Shown: positions 62,246 to 64,000 of the stretch, in pieces | How the letters are laid out: each line of letters starts with the position of its first letter | Numbering within the stretch: position 1 is the first letter of the stretch | Assembly: GCF_000305785.2 (NCBI RefSeq) | Contig: NC_018868.3 | Span: 2,514,001 to 2,578,000 of the forward strand | Source: Simiduia agarivorans SA1 = DSM 21679 | Lineage (GTDB): Bacteria; Pseudomonadota; Gammaproteobacteria; Pseudomonadales; Cellvibrionaceae | Length of the DNA: 64,000 nt | Reading direction: 5' to 3' | Made by a program: the position numbers and the translations under genes | The notes under the pieces: model-generated | Told to the model about the DNA's origin: nothing | Seen by the model: only the letters and a program-made list of their open reading frames with translations | The model's database searches: none

Positions 62246-63118
62246 ATGGAATTTTCCCGCGAACAAAAACTTGGCGTCCTGCTCGCCATGGGCGCCTTCT
62301 TCCTTTGGGGCATCTTTCCCGTTTACCTGAAGGCCGTGGCTATCCTGCCGCCGCTGGAACTGGTAGCGCACCGCATCGTCTGGTCCTGGCTGTTTGTGCT
62401 GGCCATGATTCTGGTGCTTAAACAGCTGCCCAAGCTGAAAGCCCACGCCCGCAATCCGCGCATGATGCTGGCCCTTACCGCCTCCACCCTGTTGCTGGCC
62501 TTTAACTGGTACCTGTTTGTGTACGCGGTCAACACCAACCGGGTGCTAGAAGCCTCGCTGGCCTACTATATCAACCCCCTGCTCAATATGGCGTTGGGGG
62601 GCATTTTCCTGAGTGAACGCCTGCGTCCGTTGCAATGGCTGGCGGTGACACTGGCCGTGACCGGTGTGGCCGTGGAAATTGCCGTGTTTGGCTCCGTGCC
62701 CTGGTTGGCACTGGGCATGGCAGCGTCTTTCGCCCTCTACGGCCTGATCCGAAAGCTTGCGCCTATCGACAGCCTGAACGGCATGATGATTGAAACCAGC
62801 ATGATGTTGATTCCCGCCGGGTTATACATCGCGCTCTGGGGCGAGGCTACCTTCAACCTGCTCACCGAAGAACACTGGGCGTTGCTGGCACTGTTCGGCC
62901 CCATCTCAGCGGTGCCATTGATGATGTTTGCTTCCGCCGCGCGCAAGATTCAGTACACCACCCTCGGCTTCCTGCAGTACATCGGCCCAACGCTCATGTT
63001 CCTGCTGGCCGTGTGGGTTTACCACGAGCCCTTCGGGCAAGCCAAGATGGTGACCTTCGGCTTTATCTGGGCCGGTGTGGCTTGTTTCAGCGCCTACGCA
63101 CTGCTGCGCCGGCGTTGA
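62246..63118 (+). CDS. rarD: RarD/EamA-family transporter
   Basis: 290 aa with ten membrane helices in two EamA repeats. FFLWGIFPVYLKAVAILPP, AHRIVWSW, NWYLFVYAVNTNRVLEASLAYYINPL (in pieces) and TLGFLQYIGPTLMFLLAVWVYHEPF are RarD signatures. Drug/metabolite transporter superfamily; named from chloramphenicol-resistance context but the substrate is unknown. Starts 32 bases after repeat copy C. Confidence 0.9.
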   Translation: MEFSREQKLGVLLAMGAFFLWGIFPVYLKAVAILPPLELVAHRIVWSWLFVLAMILVLKQLPKLKAHARNPRMMLALTASTLLLAFNWYLFVYAVNTNRVLEASLAYYINPLLNMALGGIFLSERLRPLQWLAVTLAVTGVAVEIAVFGSVPWLALGMAASFALYGLIRKLAPIDSLNGMMIETSMMLIPAGLYIALWGEATFNLLTEEHWALLALFGPISAVPLMMFASAARKIQYTTLGFLQYIGPTLMFLLAVWVYHEPFGQAKMVTFGFIWAGVACFSAYALLRRR

Positions 63119-63173
63119 TTGGGTTGGGCCGTCCTGTTTACACTGGACGGCCTACCGCCAAAAGGACGTCGCC

Positions 63174-64000
63174 ATGCGCAACGCGCTAACCGCAGCGGGA
63201 CTGCTGCTAGCCCTGGCCACCCCGGCCACCCATGCAAACCCCGGCAGCTTTGAACAGGCTGCCCAATGGTTTGACGCTGGCGAATACGCGAGTGCGCACC
63301 CGTTGCTATTGGAACTCGATAAACACGGTGACCTGCGTGCCAGTTTTTTACTGTGCATACAGTTTTTGGATGGCTTGGGGGTTACCCAGGATTTGCCACG
63401 CGGCTTCCGGCTTTGCCACAAAGGCGCCGATCACGGTTTTCCGCCGGCCGTGCGCATGACCGCGGCAAATTACCTGCTGGGTCGCGGGACCGCGGCAAAT
63501 CCCGAGCGCGGTATCGCGATGTTTGAGAAGGCCGCCCAGGCAGGCGATCTGGATGCCCAGATTTCCATGGCGGAAATCTACGCCGGCGCCATCGATCCTG
63601 CGCTGCTGGACCCGGAAAAAATGCTCGTTTACTTGCAGATGGCCGCCGATCAGGGACAGCCCGAGGGCCTGTTCATGAGTGGCAGCCTGCAACTGGCGCT
63701 GGCCGATGCCATTCCCAACACCTACTGGGAACGGCGGGAATCTGCCCTGGCGCAAGTGGTCCGCGCCGCCAACATGAATTACGGCCCGGCCCAGTACGCC
63801 CTGGGCGAACTCTACCTGAAAGGCACTCTGGTGGTGGGGAGCCTGGCGGATTCATTATTCTGGTTCACCCTGGCCGACCGGGCCGGACATCCGGATGCCC
63901 GCGAGAAGCGGTTTGAACTGGAGCTGGGCTCCAATGCCGGCATCCGCGCCGCCGTCAGTCGCCGGCTGAACAGCTGGAAACCCCTGCCAAGGCCAGAATT
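63174..64000 (+). CDS. Sel1-repeat periplasmic protein, 3' end cut off
   Basis: At least 275 aa, running off the right edge without a stop. Signal peptide (about 1-21, ending THA), then repeated Sel1-like helical units: AAQWFDAGEYASAHPLLLEL, GLGVTQDLPRGFRLCHKGAD, GRGTAANPERGIAMFEKAAQ, YAGAIDPALLDPEKMLVYLQ, GELYLKGTLVVGSLADSLFW. Sel1 proteins mediate protein-protein contacts in signalling and envelope assembly. ATG 63174 follows AAAGGA. Confidence 0.85.
   Translation, partial: MRNALTAAGLLLALATPATHANPGSFEQAAQWFDAGEYASAHPLLLELDKHGDLRASFLLCIQFLDGLGVTQDLPRGFRLCHKGADHGFPPAVRMTAANYLLGRGTAANPERGIAMFEKAAQAGDLDAQISMAEIYAGAIDPALLDPEKMLVYLQMAADQGQPEGLFMSGSLQLALADAIPNTYWERRESALAQVVRAANMNYGPAQYALGELYLKGTLVVGSLADSLFWFTLADRAGHPDAREKRFELELGSNAGIRAAVSRRLNSWKPLPRPE

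Overview
The window reads as chromosomal DNA of a free-living, Gram-negative gammaproteobacterium. Genes are densely packed on both strands, GC content is moderately high, and the products include type IV pilus motors, TonB-type transducers, outer-membrane beta-barrels, PntAB and Rho. Gene order from 1 to about 15.1 kb (pilG start, gshB, tonB, algH, ruvX, pilU/pilT, yggS, proC, yggT, metX, metW, DUF4426, rdgB, hemW) closely follows the classic Pseudomonas order. The pyrRBC genes usually found after ruvX are absent, and an antiporter and a dynamin-like gene sit between yggT and metX. Protein style suggests Cellvibrionaceae or relatives, but that is inference. I see no tRNA, rRNA, CRISPR array, prophage or intact insertion sequence.

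Layout. 0-7.7 kb: glutathione synthesis, retraction ATPases and proline synthesis. 7.7-10.9 kb: Ca2+/Na+ antiporter and a dynamin-like GTPase. 10.9-15.1 kb: methionine entry (metX/metW) behind a structured leader, then rdgB and hemW. 15.2-20.3 kb: hybrid histidine kinase, an isochorismatase-fold protein with Ser at the nucleophile site, and a TVP38-flavoreductase fusion. 20.4-27 kb: ppk1, trxA, rho, mscS and ubiD, again in Pseudomonas-like order. 27-36.6 kb: a PlpD-type patatin autotransporter, a sodium symporter, an orphan TonB-domain protein, a second antiporter, and a rhomboid protease coupled to a zinc-binding membrane protein. 36.7-41.5 kb: aldehyde dehydrogenase divergent from the three-gene pntAa-pntAb-pntB operon.

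The most distinctive locus is 42.0-52.05 kb, a six-gene minus-strand operon: DUF2170 (YjfI-like), PspA, YqiJ/NfeD-like membrane protein, YqiK-like flotillin, a 1746-residue DUF3686/AAA+ ATPase and a zinc-ribbon protein. It looks like a membrane-stress or membrane-remodelling machine: an ESCRT-III-like PspA, a flotillin scaffold with its NfeD partner, and a very large AAA+ motor. Its promoter carries three perfect copies of the 10-bp palindrome TTACATGTAA about two helical turns apart, suggesting a dedicated regulator encoded elsewhere.

52.2-64 kb holds an HDOD protein, tandem TraF-like outer-membrane barrels, an M20 amidohydrolase, a thioredoxin-fold protein, an SDR, an FAH-family enzyme, serA, rarD and a truncated Sel1-repeat gene. 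Two intergenic regions (41.5-42.0 and 62.1-62.2 kb) contain three copies of a roughly 100-nt repeat that folds as an outer stem plus two hairpins. The copies keep the fold while their stem sequences differ in a compensatory way.
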